Of a DNA stretch of 64,000 bases, positions 44,459-53,238 are shown piece after piece. Below the pieces are notes generated by a model. It had not been told where the DNA came from. It saw nothing but the letters and a program-made list of their open reading frames with translations, and searched no databases. The stretch comes from Microcaldota archaeon. Its GTDB lineage: Archaea; Micrarchaeota; Micrarchaeia; Micrarchaeales; Micrarchaeaceae. The position numbers and the translations under genes are program-made. The DNA is taken from positions 681,067 to 745,066 of the forward strand of contig JAKAWW010000001.1 of the NCBI GenBank assembly GCA_021816895.1, in the 5' to 3' direction. How positions within the stretch are numbered: the first letter of the stretch is position 1; each line of letters opens with the position of its first letter.

Positions 44459-47107
44459 CTATATGAGCTTGCCCTCCGCTATGCGCACGCCGCCGCCGCC
44501 CTTGAATGATTTGCCGATGCTTGCTGCAAACTTCTTTATGGCTTCGACGGCGCTTTCGCTGCTGCCTGAAAGCGCCACCACTTCGCCCTGCTTGTTGTAA
44601 AGTATGGCAATGCCTCCGGACATGTCTGCGTATTCTGTGGCTATCTTCCTTAGGGTTAGCCTGTCGTAGTCAAGCTCCTTTTCAACGCGCTTTCCGCTTA
44701 AAGAGAGCTCCTGCGCTATGTAGTCGGCAAGCCTCGCCGTGAGCTCCTCGTGCTGCTTCTTGTAGTGCTCGAGCTCCTTTAGCCTTGCCTCTATGCCTGC
44801 GCTGAGCTTGTCCCTGTCTATGCCTGCAAGCCTTGCAATGCCGTCAATGCCCTTCATTACATTGCTTATGTAATTTAGCACTGCAGGCCCGGCCACATAT
44901 TCCAATCGGTCTATGCCGTCGTGTATGCGATAGGCATTGATTATCTTTATTATGCCGATGCTAGATTCTATGCCTTCAAGGTGCAGGCCGCCGCACGCCT
45001 CTGCATCTATAAGCTTTCCATTCAGGTCGTAAACCTGCACTATCCTGAGCCTTTTCGAAGGCACGCCGTGGCCCTGGTATATGGAAAAGCCGAATGATGA
45101 TTCGGCATCGCTGCGCTCCATCTCATTTACCCTCACTTTTATGCCGTGCATTATGTACGAATTTGCCTTGTCTTCTATGGCTTGGACCTGCTCATCGGAA
45201 AGCCTTTCATAGTGCGCTATGTCTATATGCGCCTTTTCAGCACCCTTCCTTGCGCCCTCTTGCCATGCGTGGCTGCCCAGAACGCTACGCGCAGCTGCGC
45301 TGACAAGGTGTGTTGCGGTATGGTGTGCCATCAGCCTGAGCCTGCGCTCCCTGTCTACAACGCAGTGCACCGTTTCTCCCTTCTTGAAGTCTGGCTTGCC
45401 CGAAAGGATGTGGACTATTACGCCGCCAACATTCTGCACGTCAACAACATCATGCTCGCCGATGCTCCCGTGGTCGGCCTCTTGGCCGCCGCCTTCCGGA
45501 TAGAAAGGCGTGGCGTCAAGCACCACCATGCTTCCCTGTATGGAAAGCACCTTTGCATCGCACTCTGCATAGCCCTCATAGTAGAGCTTCCTTGTTTGCA
45601 CTATGCCTTTCGCGTCGAACGCGAGCTTTTGCTCCTTCTGCACTGATGCAAAATCGCCCTTGATGATCTGCTCGTATGCGTTGTCGGGCATGCTTATGCT
45701 TATGCGCTTCTGCTCTGAAACGCGCTCTATCATGTCAGGGGTTATGCCGTTGCTCTCATAGAGCATGGAAAGCTTCTCAGCGGTAAGCGGCTCCTTCTTC
45801 TCGAGCATTGCTGAGATTGTCTTCAGCGCGGCGCTCCTTGTCGAGGCGTAGCGCCTTTTTTCTATTTCTATTATCTTACCTATCTCGCCAAGATTTGAGC
45901 CGATGCTTGGGTAGACATCCTTGAGATCGCTTACATGAAGCTCCATGACCTTTATAATGTCTATATTGCCGTATGCTTCCATAAAGTCGAAGATGCGCCT
46001 CAGCAGTATGCGCAGGTTGTAGCCGCCGCCAACATTGCTCGGCAGCGCGCCATCGGTTATTGCAAACAGCAGCGTCCTTGCATGGTCTGCTATCGCATAT
46101 GCGGCCTGCATCGGCTTTATCGTTGAATAGTATTCTTCACTGCTTATCCCTGCGTTCTCTATTATTTTGGCTTCTGTGTCTGCTGTTCGCATCTTCTCTG
46201 CGAAGTCTATGGTGCCGAGCACGCCCGCTATTTTCGAATATAGCCTTTCGTTGGGCTTTATGCCCATCGACTTGTAGATGTATTTAAGCTCGTTCGGAAA
46301 GACTGCGTCGTACGCTGTCTGCGTGCCGGCATAATGCCACATGAGCCTCTCAAAGCCCCAGCCGACATCGACAACCTTGCCCTTGAGCTCCTCTGTCTTG
46401 CCCTCGGAGTAGCTGAACTGGGTGAACACACTGTTTACAAGCTCTAGCCCATGGGCAAAGCTTTCAAGGCACGGGCCGAATTCGGAGAAGTCGCCCATCG
46501 CCCAGACGTCTTCTATGTATGTTATGTCCTTCTTTTCTATCCCAAGGAGCTCTGTGAGTACCTTGAAATTGAGCTCTATCGTGCGGTCGCGCCAGTAGCC
46601 TTCTTTGGGGTAGTTGAACGCTGTCTGGTTCGCCATCATGAACGAGGTGAGGTGCCTGCCCGTTACGCCAGTGTTTGGTATGTCGTTGAAGCGCAGGCAC
46701 ATCTGCGGCACGAGCAACGGATTGGCAGGGTATTCGAAGTTCATCACGCCGTTTTCGATGCGCTGGAAATCCTGTATGCCTGCTATGGTGAAGTACAGGT
46801 CTTGGCGCCACCTGCTCACAACAGGGTAGCTGCCTATTATGCTGTGGCCAGCGTTGCTGAATATCTTCGAGAAGCGCTTCCAAAAATCGACATACGATAT
46901 GCTCTTGACATTGGCCTTCATGAATGAGTACGGCTCATGCGAGGGGTCGCCGCAAAGCTCCCTGCTTGGATCTGCAGTCCAGAAGCTCTTGCCGCATATC
47001 TTGCATCTCTTCCTTTCGAAGCCCTGCTCCTCGAATAGCCTTGTGGAATAGTACTTGCCCGGCTCTTTTGAAAATTCCTTCCTTAGAGAATCCTTGCTAA
47101 GCATCAT
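44459..47107 (-). CDS. alaS: Alanyl-tRNA synthetase, archaeal type
   Basis: 882 codons' worth of class II synthetase. The N-terminus has the archaeal extension with C-K-I-C ... C-G-D-P-S-H, a zinc site. The aminoacylation core follows (R-W-R-Q-D-L-Y-F-T-I-A; F-E-R-L-M-W). The editing domain has H-H-T-A-T-H (about residue 585) and C-G-G-L-H, the zinc ligands that clear Ser/Gly-tRNA(Ala). A C-terminal coiled-coil and C-Ala-like region end with GGGGVRIAEGKLI. The chosen ATG at 47107 overlaps the stop of the upstream nuclease gene as ATGA; an in-frame frame extension to 47167 lies inside that gene. Confidence 0.95.
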   Translation of the reverse strand: MMLSKDSLRKEFSKEPGKYYSTRLFEEQGFERKRCKICGKSFWTADPSRELCGDPSHEPYSFMKANVKSISYVDFWKRFSKIFSNAGHSIIGSYPVVSRWRQDLYFTIAGIQDFQRIENGVMNFEYPANPLLVPQMCLRFNDIPNTGVTGRHLTSFMMANQTAFNYPKEGYWRDRTIELNFKVLTELLGIEKKDITYIEDVWAMGDFSEFGPCLESFAHGLELVNSVFTQFSYSEGKTEELKGKVVDVGWGFERLMWHYAGTQTAYDAVFPNELKYIYKSMGIKPNERLYSKIAGVLGTIDFAEKMRTADTEAKIIENAGISSEEYYSTIKPMQAAYAIADHARTLLFAITDGALPSNVGGGYNLRILLRRIFDFMEAYGNIDIIKVMELHVSDLKDVYPSIGSNLGEIGKIIEIEKRRYASTRSAALKTISAMLEKKEPLTAEKLSMLYESNGITPDMIERVSEQKRISISMPDNAYEQIIKGDFASVQKEQKLAFDAKGIVQTRKLYYEGYAECDAKVLSIQGSMVVLDATPFYPEGGGQEADHGSIGEHDVVDVQNVGGVIVHILSGKPDFKKGETVHCVVDRERRLRLMAHHTATHLVSAAARSVLGSHAWQEGARKGAEKAHIDIAHYERLSDEQVQAIEDKANSYIMHGIKVRVNEMERSDAESSFGFSIYQGHGVPSKRLRIVQVYDLNGKLIDAEACGGLHLEGIESSIGIIKIINAYRIHDGIDRLEYVAGPAVLNYISNVMKGIDGIARLAGIDRDKLSAGIEARLKELEHYKKQHEELTARLADYIAQELSLSGKRVEKELDYDRLTLRKIATEYADMSGGIAILYNKQGEVVALSGSSESAVEAIKKFAASIGKSFKGGGGVRIAEGKLI

Positions 47108-47970
47108 AGCACCTTCTGTGGCCACCACACCTTGCACTCCTTGCCGTAAAAGGCGCAGAACCTGCACTTCCAGCTTTCTTCTTTTGGCACTGGCATTGCT
47201 TCGCGCTCTCCGTTCCAGTATTTCATCGCATACTGCAGTGTGCCTGCCATTTCCGCTTCGTCATATTTGAACTTGTATGATTTTATCTCTTTTCCAGTAA
47301 ACTGATTTATGTAGCGTATTGTAAGCACGTCCCCTGCTTCGGGCAGTGCCATCATTTCTTTGAAGTATGCCTTTGCCACTGCATCTATGCTTGCGAGGCC
47401 GCTTTTCACTCCCAGCGCATCAAGCTGCCTCTTAAATTCTTCTGTAACTGCAAGCTTTTCTGCCTTATAGGCGCTTTCAAAATTCTTGTAGCTATAGCTG
47501 CCTTGCTGCATGTCAACGATAAGCTTGCGGTAGAGCATCACCTGCACCTTGTGCGTGAGCTGCTGCGCCGAAGAAGGCACGTTGTCGTTGCCACGCGTCT
47601 TGTCCTCAACAATCTCTAATGTGCTGCCCTTAATCTCGAGCATGTCCACCTTGCCAACGAGCTTGTAGCCGTTTGCAGAACCATATACCTGCACCTCTCT
47701 TGTCTTCTTGTTGCTGCCGAGAGCGAGCAGAGCCATATAGCTCGTATATACATTCTTGTAAAGCGCATCTGCGTAGCTCTTGGGCTGCAGTATTATCGGC
47801 ACGTTGACTTCTTCTTCCAGCTCCTCGTGCAACGCCCTGCCCTGCCTTATGCTGTTGTTGATGCGCTTGCCATACCTGTAGTTGAGCTCCATCTGCCTCT
47901 CGCACCAGTACTGGGAAGCTATGTCGGTTATGCTAATGCTGCTCTTGTGCAGCTTTTCAAGCATGCTCAC
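47104..47970 (-). CDS. Exo5/Cas4-like PD-(D/E)XK nuclease with Fe-S cysteines
   Basis: 288 residues. The N-terminal Y-W-C-E-R-Q and G-R-A-L-H-E-E-L-E-E are followed by K-V-D-M-L-E-I and E-D-K-T-R, the Asp and E-x-K of a PD-(D/E)XK active site. The C-terminus has W-K-C-R-F-C-A-F-Y-G-K-E-C; with the N-terminal Cys this makes four ligands for a 4Fe-4S cluster, as in Cas4, AddB and Exo5. There is no CRISPR or cas neighbour, so a DNA-repair exonuclease is more likely than Cas4. Start GTG 47970 or ATG 47964; GGTGA is repeated upstream. ATGA overlap with alaS. Confidence 0.8.
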   Translation of the reverse strand: MSMLEKLHKSSISITDIASQYWCERQMELNYRYGKRINNSIRQGRALHEELEEEVNVPIILQPKSYADALYKNVYTSYMALLALGSNKKTREVQVYGSANGYKLVGKVDMLEIKGSTLEIVEDKTRGNDNVPSSAQQLTHKVQVMLYRKLIVDMQQGSYSYKNFESAYKAEKLAVTEEFKRQLDALGVKSGLASIDAVAKAYFKEMMALPEAGDVLTIRYINQFTGKEIKSYKFKYDEAEMAGTLQYAMKYWNGEREAMPVPKEESWKCRFCAFYGKECKVWWPQKVL

Positions 47971-48080
47971 CTTTTCACCGCTCTTTCATTTATCCTATTA
48001 TATTTCAGCCCGCCTACTTGTCTTCATCGCAAAAAGCTCAGCGATCACCTTACTCATCACACTATTATTTCTTCAAAAGC

Positions 48081-48090
48081 GTATAAAAAG
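48081..48090 (+). promoter_or_regulatory. Orphan TATA-like element
   Basis: GTATAAAAAG on the plus strand is a strong archaeal TATA match, yet the next plus-strand gene is 600 nt away. Transcription from it would run antisense to the gene at 48145-48594. Could be chance. Confidence 0.25.
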
Positions 48091-48144
48091 TATTGCATTT
48101 CCAATTGCACTGGCAAGGAGCGCACAATGACAGCGCTGATTCAC

Positions 48145-48594
48145 TTACAGCCGTGCCTTTCTGGGCACTACCTCCAATGAAGCTGATTCAGCGATACGCG
48201 CAATCTTGTTGTTGAATTCGTTGAACAGCCTTTCCGCCTTTTCGGTTTGCTCCTCATTCAGCGAAAATGACCTCAGCAAAGAATAGTAGTATGCAGTCTC
48301 CCTGGACATGCTGTTTATTGCGCGCATGAGCGATTTTGGGTCTTTGTTGCCTTCAAGGATATTTTTCGTTTCGTCTGCCGCCCTTGCATATTCGGCGATG
48401 GCGCTGACTGCTTTTTCCTCGCCAAGCACCATATTATTCTCCAGCCTGAGCAGCACTTTCATGCTAGCAAAATTGTCCAGAAATGCGCTATGCACGTAAT
48501 TTAATGCTCCGGCAAGCGCACTGCCGCCTTTTTCCCTGAGTTCAAATACCACTGTCTCCATGAGCATATATTGTGCATCCCGGTTTTTAAGCAT
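48145..48594 (-). CDS. Small helical protein of unknown function
   Basis: 149 residues, no Cys and no membrane segment, predicted almost all helix with heptad-like spacing (E-K-A-E-R-L-F-N-E-F-N-N-K-I-A-R-I-A-E). Family not recognised. Divergent from the CDGSH gene. Confidence 0.55.
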   Translation of the reverse strand: MLKNRDAQYMLMETVVFELREKGGSALAGALNYVHSAFLDNFASMKVLLRLENNMVLGEEKAVSAIAEYARAADETKNILEGNKDPKSLMRAINSMSRETAYYYSLLRSFSLNEEQTEKAERLFNEFNNKIARIAESASLEVVPRKARL

Positions 48595-48669
48595 TATGCT
48601 GTTTTTCTTTACTTTGCTTTGGCTTTTTAGCTTTCTGATACGGCATTGGCGGATATTTTTGCAATGCTA

Positions 48670-48702
48670 TTTATTTTTATTTGCACAAAATTATGCAGGT
48701 GA
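48670..48702 (+). promoter_or_regulatory. TATA box and ribosome-binding site of the CDGSH gene
   Basis: TTTATTTTTAT at 48670-48680 and GGTGA at 48698-48702, 6 nt before ATG 48709. Confidence 0.45.
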
Positions 48703-48708
48703 AACGAA

Positions 48709-48996
48709 ATGAGATTCATAAGACATGACAGGAACCATCCGTTTGTCGTAAAGCTTGGAGAGCTGCCAGGATTTGCCAACATAGCAGGCGATTCCGAGAA
48801 GGCGAAAAATTATGAGATACACCTTTGCGCATGCGGCCTTTCGGGCCACAAGCCCTTCTGCGACGGATCGCACATGCACGTGCAGAACGAAGAGCAGGGC
48901 AAGGTCTTTGCATACGACAAGAGCAAGAACAGGATAGACGCAACCAAGGAGCTTGCTGAGCTTGCCGAAAAGGTGCCAAACGAATATGAGGGTTAG
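48709..48996 (+). CDS. CDGSH iron-sulfur domain protein
   Basis: 95 residues with [16 protein letters not shown] (about residues 43-58), the three Cys and one His that hold a 2Fe-2S cluster in the mitoNEET/CDGSH family. One copy of the motif. Soluble, no membrane anchor. Role probably redox or cluster handling; the partner is unknown. Followed after 17 nt by a tiny zinc-ribbon gene. Confidence 0.92.
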   Translation: MRFIRHDRNHPFVVKLGELPGFANIAGDSEKAKNYEIHLCACGLSGHKPFCDGSHMHVQNEEQGKVFAYDKSKNRIDATKELAELAEKVPNEYEG

Positions 48997-49013
48997 CGGC
49001 AAGAGGCCATTCC

Positions 49014-49121
49014 ATGAGATGCCTTGTGTGCGGATTTGAGATGGAGCGCATCCATGCATGCCATCTGAAGTGCATGAACTGCGGCGCCGAAACAGACTGC
49101 AGCGACTGGATAGAGGACTAA
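49014..49121 (+). CDS. 35-residue zinc-ribbon protein
   Basis: M-R-C-L-V-C-G-F ... C-H-L-K-C-M-N-C-G-A-E-T-D-C: CxxC at residues 3-6 and CxxC at 20-23 form a minimal zinc ribbon, with further Cys at 16 and 29. It lies between the CDGSH gene and the next gene, 4 nt before the latter's ATG, and in the same direction, so co-translation is likely. Small size makes the call less certain. Confidence 0.6.
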   Translation: MRCLVCGFEMERIHACHLKCMNCGAETDCSDWIED

Positions 49122-49125
49122 TTCC

Positions 49126-49650
49126 ATGCAAGCCTGGCTGGAGTGCAACGACCTTTTCATAAGGGCCAAGAACGCCCTTTATGGGCGCGCGCTCGACTTG
49201 TTCGACGCTGAGATGAGAAAAGGCAACATCGCAGTGAACGGCAAGTTCGTCAAGTTCGAGGAAAACGAGATACAGGACAAGGACGAATACCTTATGCTAA
49301 ACATGCTGCAGAACAAAGACAGCATTATTGATTTCTTTGAGCAGAGCAGGAAAGCTGCATGGGACAATGCAGCAAAAAGGCTATCCGGATTCATAGATGA
49401 TGTAAAAGCGATAGACAGGCTTGTAAGGCTTAGCATGGTTTTCGACGATTGGGCAGAAGAAGCATTGCTCATGGTAAGGGAGAAAAGCGCGGAAGCGCTC
49501 ATGCTCAGCAGCATTGATGAGAATCGTGAAAGAATTGATGCGATAGCAGAGCTGCTAAGCCTTGAAAGCAGCAGAGATTCTAGCGGCTTATTCTCGAAGG
49601 AGGAGATTGCTGCATTTGCAAAAACACTCTCAAGTAAGCACGCAAAGTAG
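49126..49650 (+). CDS. Helical protein of unknown function
   Basis: 174 residues, charged and mainly helical, no membrane segment. Starts 4 nt after the zinc-ribbon stop. The middle region (D-A-E-M-R-K-G-N-I-A-V-N-G-K-F-V-K-F-E) has a short beta character. Family not recognised; co-transcribed with the two metal-site proteins upstream. Confidence 0.6.
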   Translation: MQAWLECNDLFIRAKNALYGRALDLFDAEMRKGNIAVNGKFVKFEENEIQDKDEYLMLNMLQNKDSIIDFFEQSRKAAWDNAAKRLSGFIDDVKAIDRLVRLSMVFDDWAEEALLMVREKSAEALMLSSIDENRERIDAIAELLSLESSRDSSGLFSKEEIAAFAKTLSSKHAK

Positions 49651-49675
49651 ATTATTGCGATAGCTCAAACACTTC

Positions 49676-49921
49676 TCAGCCTTTTGTTTTCTCGAAATCA
49701 AGCCATTTTTGGTATAATGATGCATCCCTCTCCTTGACCCTCTGCAGCACTTCGTCGCGTATCTCCCTGCTCGTGAGCGCATCGCGGCTGCTGAACTTGT
49801 TCTCCACAGAGTTTGCGATCTCTCTTGCTGCTTCGATGTCGAGGCCGTTTTTCACCAGGGCCACGGTTATCTTCTCCCTTATGAACTCCTCTTCGCGGCC
49901 GTCAGACTTCTTCACTCTCAT
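49676..49921 (-). CDS. Stand-alone ATP-cone domain protein
   Basis: 81 residues that match the ATP-cone pattern: R-V-K-K-S-D-G-R-E-E-E-F then I-T-V-A-L-V-K-N-G-L-D then V-L-Q-R-V-K-E-R-D-x-x-x-Y-x-K-W. The domain binds ATP/dATP at the N-terminus of ribonucleotide reductases and NrdR. Here nothing else is attached and no reductase gene is nearby, so an accessory nucleotide sensor is inferred. Confidence 0.75.
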   Translation of the reverse strand: MRVKKSDGREEEFIREKITVALVKNGLDIEAAREIANSVENKFSSRDALTSREIRDEVLQRVKERDASLYQKWLDFEKTKG

Positions 49922-50005
49922 TTATTCACCCCATATTGTCATAGCAAGACAAAATATTAACAACTTTGCGCCACATATTGTTTATCTTTGTAATAAGGGA
50001 TAGGC

Positions 50006-50620
50006 ATGACCGGATTGGTAGGCATAGCATTATCGCTAGTAAGCAGCTCATACGCTACGATAAGCCTGCTGGTAAAGCATTACAGCTATGCCGCGATATT
50101 CGTGCTCATGCTATTGGAGGGCTCATCCATACCGGTGCCGAGCGAGGTGGTGCTTCCACTTGTGGGCTTGTTCGCCAAGGAGGGCCTGCTCAAGCTCTAT
50201 CTTGGGGTCATTGCTGCACTGCTGGGCAGCATCGCTGGGCTTGCCATCGACTACTACATCGGCTACTTTATAGGCAAGGACATCGTGTACAAGCATCTTA
50301 AGAGGTTCCATATAAAGCAGGAATCGCTCGACGCGTTTGACAAGTGGTTCGAGAGAAACGGCCTTGCGGCGGTGTTCCTCTCCAGGCTCATACCAGCGTT
50401 GCGCACACTTATGAGCTTTCCTGCAGGCTTCGCAAAGATGCCGCCCAGGAAGTTCTTCGCCTACTCCATAGCAGGTTCTCTGATTTGGGATGTCGTGCTT
50501 GCACTTTATGGCTATTACGCGCTCTCGACGAGCAATGCCGTGTTGCTCATGACTAGCATAGGGCTTTTCGCGCTTGTGCTGTATGCGATTTATTACATTG
50601 CAAAAAAGCGCATGAAATAA
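50006..50620 (+). CDS. DedA/VTT-family membrane protein
   Basis: 204 residues with the family's motifs E-G-S-S-I-P-V-P-S-E (about 41-50), G-x-x-x-G-x-x-x-D-Y-Y-I-G-Y-F-x-G, and F-L-S-R-L-I-P-A-L-R-T-L-M-S-F-P-A-G (about 130-147), the re-entrant and Arg-bearing segments of DedA proteins, several of which are lipid flippases. Four to five membrane segments. Confidence 0.9.
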   Translation: MTGLVGIALSLVSSSYATISLLVKHYSYAAIFVLMLLEGSSIPVPSEVVLPLVGLFAKEGLLKLYLGVIAALLGSIAGLAIDYYIGYFIGKDIVYKHLKRFHIKQESLDAFDKWFERNGLAAVFLSRLIPALRTLMSFPAGFAKMPPRKFFAYSIAGSLIWDVVLALYGYYALSTSNAVLLMTSIGLFALVLYAIYYIAKKRMK

Positions 50621-50638
50621 CGTCGGCCATACAAAAAG

Positions 50639-50648
50639 GTTATAATCG
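50639..50648 (+). promoter_or_regulatory. TATA box of the 50669 gene
   Basis: GGTTATAATC is centred about 25 nt before ATG 50669, with no ribosome-binding site in between; a leaderless transcript is likely. Confidence 0.45.
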
Positions 50649-50668
50649 TTGCCTGCCAAAATTCCATT

Positions 50669-51001
50669 ATGCCAACAAAAAAGACTGATACAAGAGGTAC
50701 TCATGGAAAAAAGGTCACTAACAACATAAAGCGCGCTGCGAAGATGCAAAAGCTGCTGGAGCATATCGCATATTATTCGCTGTTCATAGACTTCGCCATA
50801 ACCGCAGTTACGCTTATATCGATAAACATGCACAAGCCGCTTGAATCAATAACATTTTACCTCAATTTAGCATTGTCTGTAGTGGTCGTGGTATCGATGG
50901 TTCTGTTTGCGGTAATATTCTTCCTCTCCCATTACGACAAGATACTTGACAGGTTCGCCCTTATGTATGCAAGAAAAACCGAGAAGGAGGAAAAGCCCTG
51001 A
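50669..51001 (+). CDS. Small membrane protein, two TM segments
   Basis: 110 residues: basic N-terminus (K-K-T-D-T-R-G-T-H-G-K-K), two hydrophobic segments at about 35-55 and 67-92, charged C-terminus (R-K-T-E-K-E-E-K-P). No recognised domain. Downstream, at 51041-51078, the DNA is a run of purines. Confidence 0.6.
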   Translation: MPTKKTDTRGTHGKKVTNNIKRAAKMQKLLEHIAYYSLFIDFAITAVTLISINMHKPLESITFYLNLALSVVVVVSMVLFAVIFFLSHYDKILDRFALMYARKTEKEEKP

Positions 51002-51086
51002 GCATGCAGGCGCCAGCACTGCCTTATGAGCATTGATTTGCTAAAAAAAGAAAAAGAAAAAGGGAAAGGGAAGGGATCAAATGTGA

Positions 51087-51260
51087 TTACACTTCCTTTA
51101 TCGCTGCCTTGACCTTTGCCATCATGGCATCGTCAATGTTGGTTATGTTGTGCGCCTTCCTTGCATGATCCGCGATCTTCTTCATTAAGGCTGCTTCGTC
51201 GTTGTCTCTTGCAGTGAACTTACAGTCCATACCTATATCTCTGCATGCAAAACTCTTCAT
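51087..51260 (-). CDS. DUF1059 small protein
   Basis: 57 residues starting M-K-S-F-A-C-R-D-I-G-M-D-C, with the spaced Cys pair and D-x-x-x-L-x-x-x-I-x-x-H-A of DUF1059. GGTGAT five bases before ATG 51260 and a TATA box at 51291-51300 fix the start; longer frames upstream are not supported. Function unknown; probably cytoplasmic. Confidence 0.8.
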   Translation of the reverse strand: MKSFACRDIGMDCKFTARDNDEAALMKKIADHARKAHNITNIDDAMMAKVKAAIKEV

Positions 51261-51264
51261 AGGA

Positions 51265-51300
51265 ATCACCAATATGGATGAGCGCCTTTCAGATATAAAA
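51265..51300 (-). promoter_or_regulatory. Promoter and ribosome-binding site of the DUF1059 gene
   Basis: On the minus strand TTTTATATCT (51291-51300) is followed by GGTGAT (51265-51270), then ATG 51260. Confidence 0.5.
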
Positions 51301-51412
51301 AGCCATATCCTGCAAGGGAGTGCTTTAAAGAGCTTTTCATTTTTGGAAGCAAATAAAAATAGATATGTTAATTGCAGAGGTGCCAAATTTTGATAGTATT
51401 TTGAAAGATATG

Positions 51413-52447
51413 CTAATCAGAGAGGCACGCGATGTCTTTGAAGGCGTGCAGCTGCGTTCCTGCGTCATCGCCTGCGCTTATTACTGCTATTTTCACATGC
51501 GCTGCCTCGGCCCTTGACAGGAGCCCTTGCACCTCGGCATCGCCCAAAACGCTGTCGTTCACTATTATCAGGCTTGCAGAAAAATCGTCAACAGCCTTTG
51601 AAACTGCTTCCAACCCGTATTTTGACCTGCCAGAGGAGAGCCCGATGAGAAAATTTTCCATCAACTTGAACTCCCCTCTTACCTGATCCTTCCCGAGAAG
51701 GCTTGAAACGCTCTCGCTTTTTATCAGCTCGTATACGCCTGACCGCTCCGCGTTGCTCACGCTATAGTACACAAGCTCCTTGCCGGGCTTTATGCCGTTG
51801 CTCTCTATATAAGCCTTGAAGTCGTCCTTGGCGAAGCCAGGTCCCGCCACTATGACAGTATCTACATCCATTGTTTTGATTACGCTCAATACGCCCTCGA
51901 AGAATTTCTTCTTCTGCTCCTCGAATTCCTTGACTGGCATGCGCTTGCTGAGCCTGCTGTACATCTCGTTGCCGAACTCCACGCCGTAGCCCAGCACGTA
52001 CGCGGGCAGTGCCTGGTCGTCGTCCATGACTATTATGCCAAGGCGGCGGCGCCTTGTGTTTGAAACTGCTTCTTTGACTATGTCCACAAGGTAGTCAGGC
52101 CACTGTTCCTTTCTTATCTCTATGATATCGCCTTCCGCTATGTTGAGTGTATGATAGCTGTTAAGCTTCACATATTCAAGGGGCCTTCCTTCGACGATCT
52201 TGCCTATAACCCTGAGCCTTCTGGCGGTCTTGTCAAGCTCGGTCTTTTCAGCTTTTACGGTAATGACAACCTGCTTTAGCTCGCCGACGTCGCCCTCGCT
52301 TGACTTGAAACGGCGCTCCGTTTCAGCCTTCACGTTGTCCCCGGCAAAGATTATCCTCTGCAATGACCATAAGTCCTCAAAGGTATCGACCTTTACCTTG
52401 AGCGTGTTTGTGGCGTTGTAGAACTTAACAATCTTCACATTGCTCAT
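51413..52447 (-). CDS. pelA: Pelota (Dom34) ribosome rescue factor
   Basis: 344 residues, the usual archaeal length: N-terminal Sm-like domain (about 1-125, with L-W-S-L-Q-R-I-I-F-A-G-D), central domain (about 135-260) and C-terminal eL30-like domain ending L-H-A-F-K-D-I-A. By family it enters stalled ribosomes with aEF1A and works with ABCE1 to split them. A single gene with the nucleotidyltransferase gene upstream in the same direction. Confidence 0.93.
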   Translation of the reverse strand: MSNVKIVKFYNATNTLKVKVDTFEDLWSLQRIIFAGDNVKAETERRFKSSEGDVGELKQVVITVKAEKTELDKTARRLRVIGKIVEGRPLEYVKLNSYHTLNIAEGDIIEIRKEQWPDYLVDIVKEAVSNTRRRRLGIIVMDDDQALPAYVLGYGVEFGNEMYSRLSKRMPVKEFEEQKKKFFEGVLSVIKTMDVDTVIVAGPGFAKDDFKAYIESNGIKPGKELVYYSVSNAERSGVYELIKSESVSSLLGKDQVRGEFKLMENFLIGLSSGRSKYGLEAVSKAVDDFSASLIIVNDSVLGDAEVQGLLSRAEAAHVKIAVISAGDDAGTQLHAFKDIACLSD

Positions 52448-52503
52448 GCCATTTGCTTAATAAAACATAGGAATTAAGCTATAAATTCATACGTGCAATT
52501 GGC

Positions 52504-53238
52504 TCAATGCTTGATTTTCCTGCTGTTTAGGGCTTTCTCTGCGGCGTTGAGCTGCTCCAGTGTGTTTATTGTTATAAATTCATCGAGCTTGTATGCGAAC
52601 ATGGCGATTTTGCCCAAACCAGTCTGGAAGACTTCACTTTCAAGCGAGAATGCATCCTTTTGCGGGAAAAAGTTGCTTATGCCACTGCTGAGCAGGTATA
52701 TGCCGGCATTTATTACATGGGAAGCGCACTTCGAAGGATCGGGCTTCTCCACGAAGCTGCTTATTTTGTCACCTTCTACATTCACAACGCCGAAGCCGCT
52801 CACGTCTTCGACGTTCGCTATTCCTATTGTCGCCATCGAATGCTGCGACCTGTGCAGCCGGTACATGCCCTGCATGTCTACCTTGAAGATTGTATCGGCG
52901 TATACCACAGCAAAATCTTCAGCGTTTTTGATCGCGTTCATCGCGTACCTTATCGCGCCGCCCGTGCGCAGTAGCTTTTCCTCTATTATGTAATCGATTT
53001 TGCATTCGCTGCGCTTGTTGGTCCTAGCAGTCAGGTAATCTATGACCTTATCAGCCTTGTAGCCTGTTGAAACCACTATGTGCTTTATGCCGTTCCTCTC
53101 CAGTTCCTCAATGGCATATTCCAAAAGGGGCTTGCCATTCACTTTTACCAAAGGCTTCGGTATGTCGTATGTGAGCGGCCTCAGCCTTGTGCCTTCGCCG
53201 CCTGCAAGCATTATTGCAGTAGAGAGATTTCCTTCCAT
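52504..53238 (-). CDS. Sugar-1-phosphate nucleotidyltransferase
   Basis: 244 residues of GT-A-like nucleotidyltransferase: L-A-G-G-E-G-T-R-L-R-P-L-T (about 12-24) binds the NTP, K-P-L-V-K-V-N-G-K-P-L-L-E follows, and V-V-Y-A-D-T-I-F is the metal-binding region. No C-terminal left-handed beta-helix, so it forms only the NDP-sugar. It probably supplies activated sugars to surface glycosylation, in line with the two GT-C proteins at the other end of the window. Confidence 0.88.
   Translation of the reverse strand: MEGNLSTAIMLAGGEGTRLRPLTYDIPKPLVKVNGKPLLEYAIEELERNGIKHIVVSTGYKADKVIDYLTARTNKRSECKIDYIIEEKLLRTGGAIRYAMNAIKNAEDFAVVYADTIFKVDMQGMYRLHRSQHSMATIGIANVEDVSGFGVVNVEGDKISSFVEKPDPSKCASHVINAGIYLLSSGISNFFPQKDAFSLESEVFQTGLGKIAMFAYKLDEFITINTLEQLNAAEKALNSRKIKH

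Noticed and set aside
45146-45646. Plus-strand frame of 166 codons inside alaS
   Set aside because: It is opposite a clear alanyl-tRNA synthetase, has no recognisable domain and no ribosome-binding site.
47104-47970. Cas4 of a CRISPR system
   Set aside because: Active-site and cysteine layout also fits Exo5-type repair nucleases, and there is no CRISPR array or other cas gene in the window.
51041-51078. Purine run after the small membrane protein gene
   Set aside because: Simple A/G-rich spacer with no pairing partner or frame; no function proposed.
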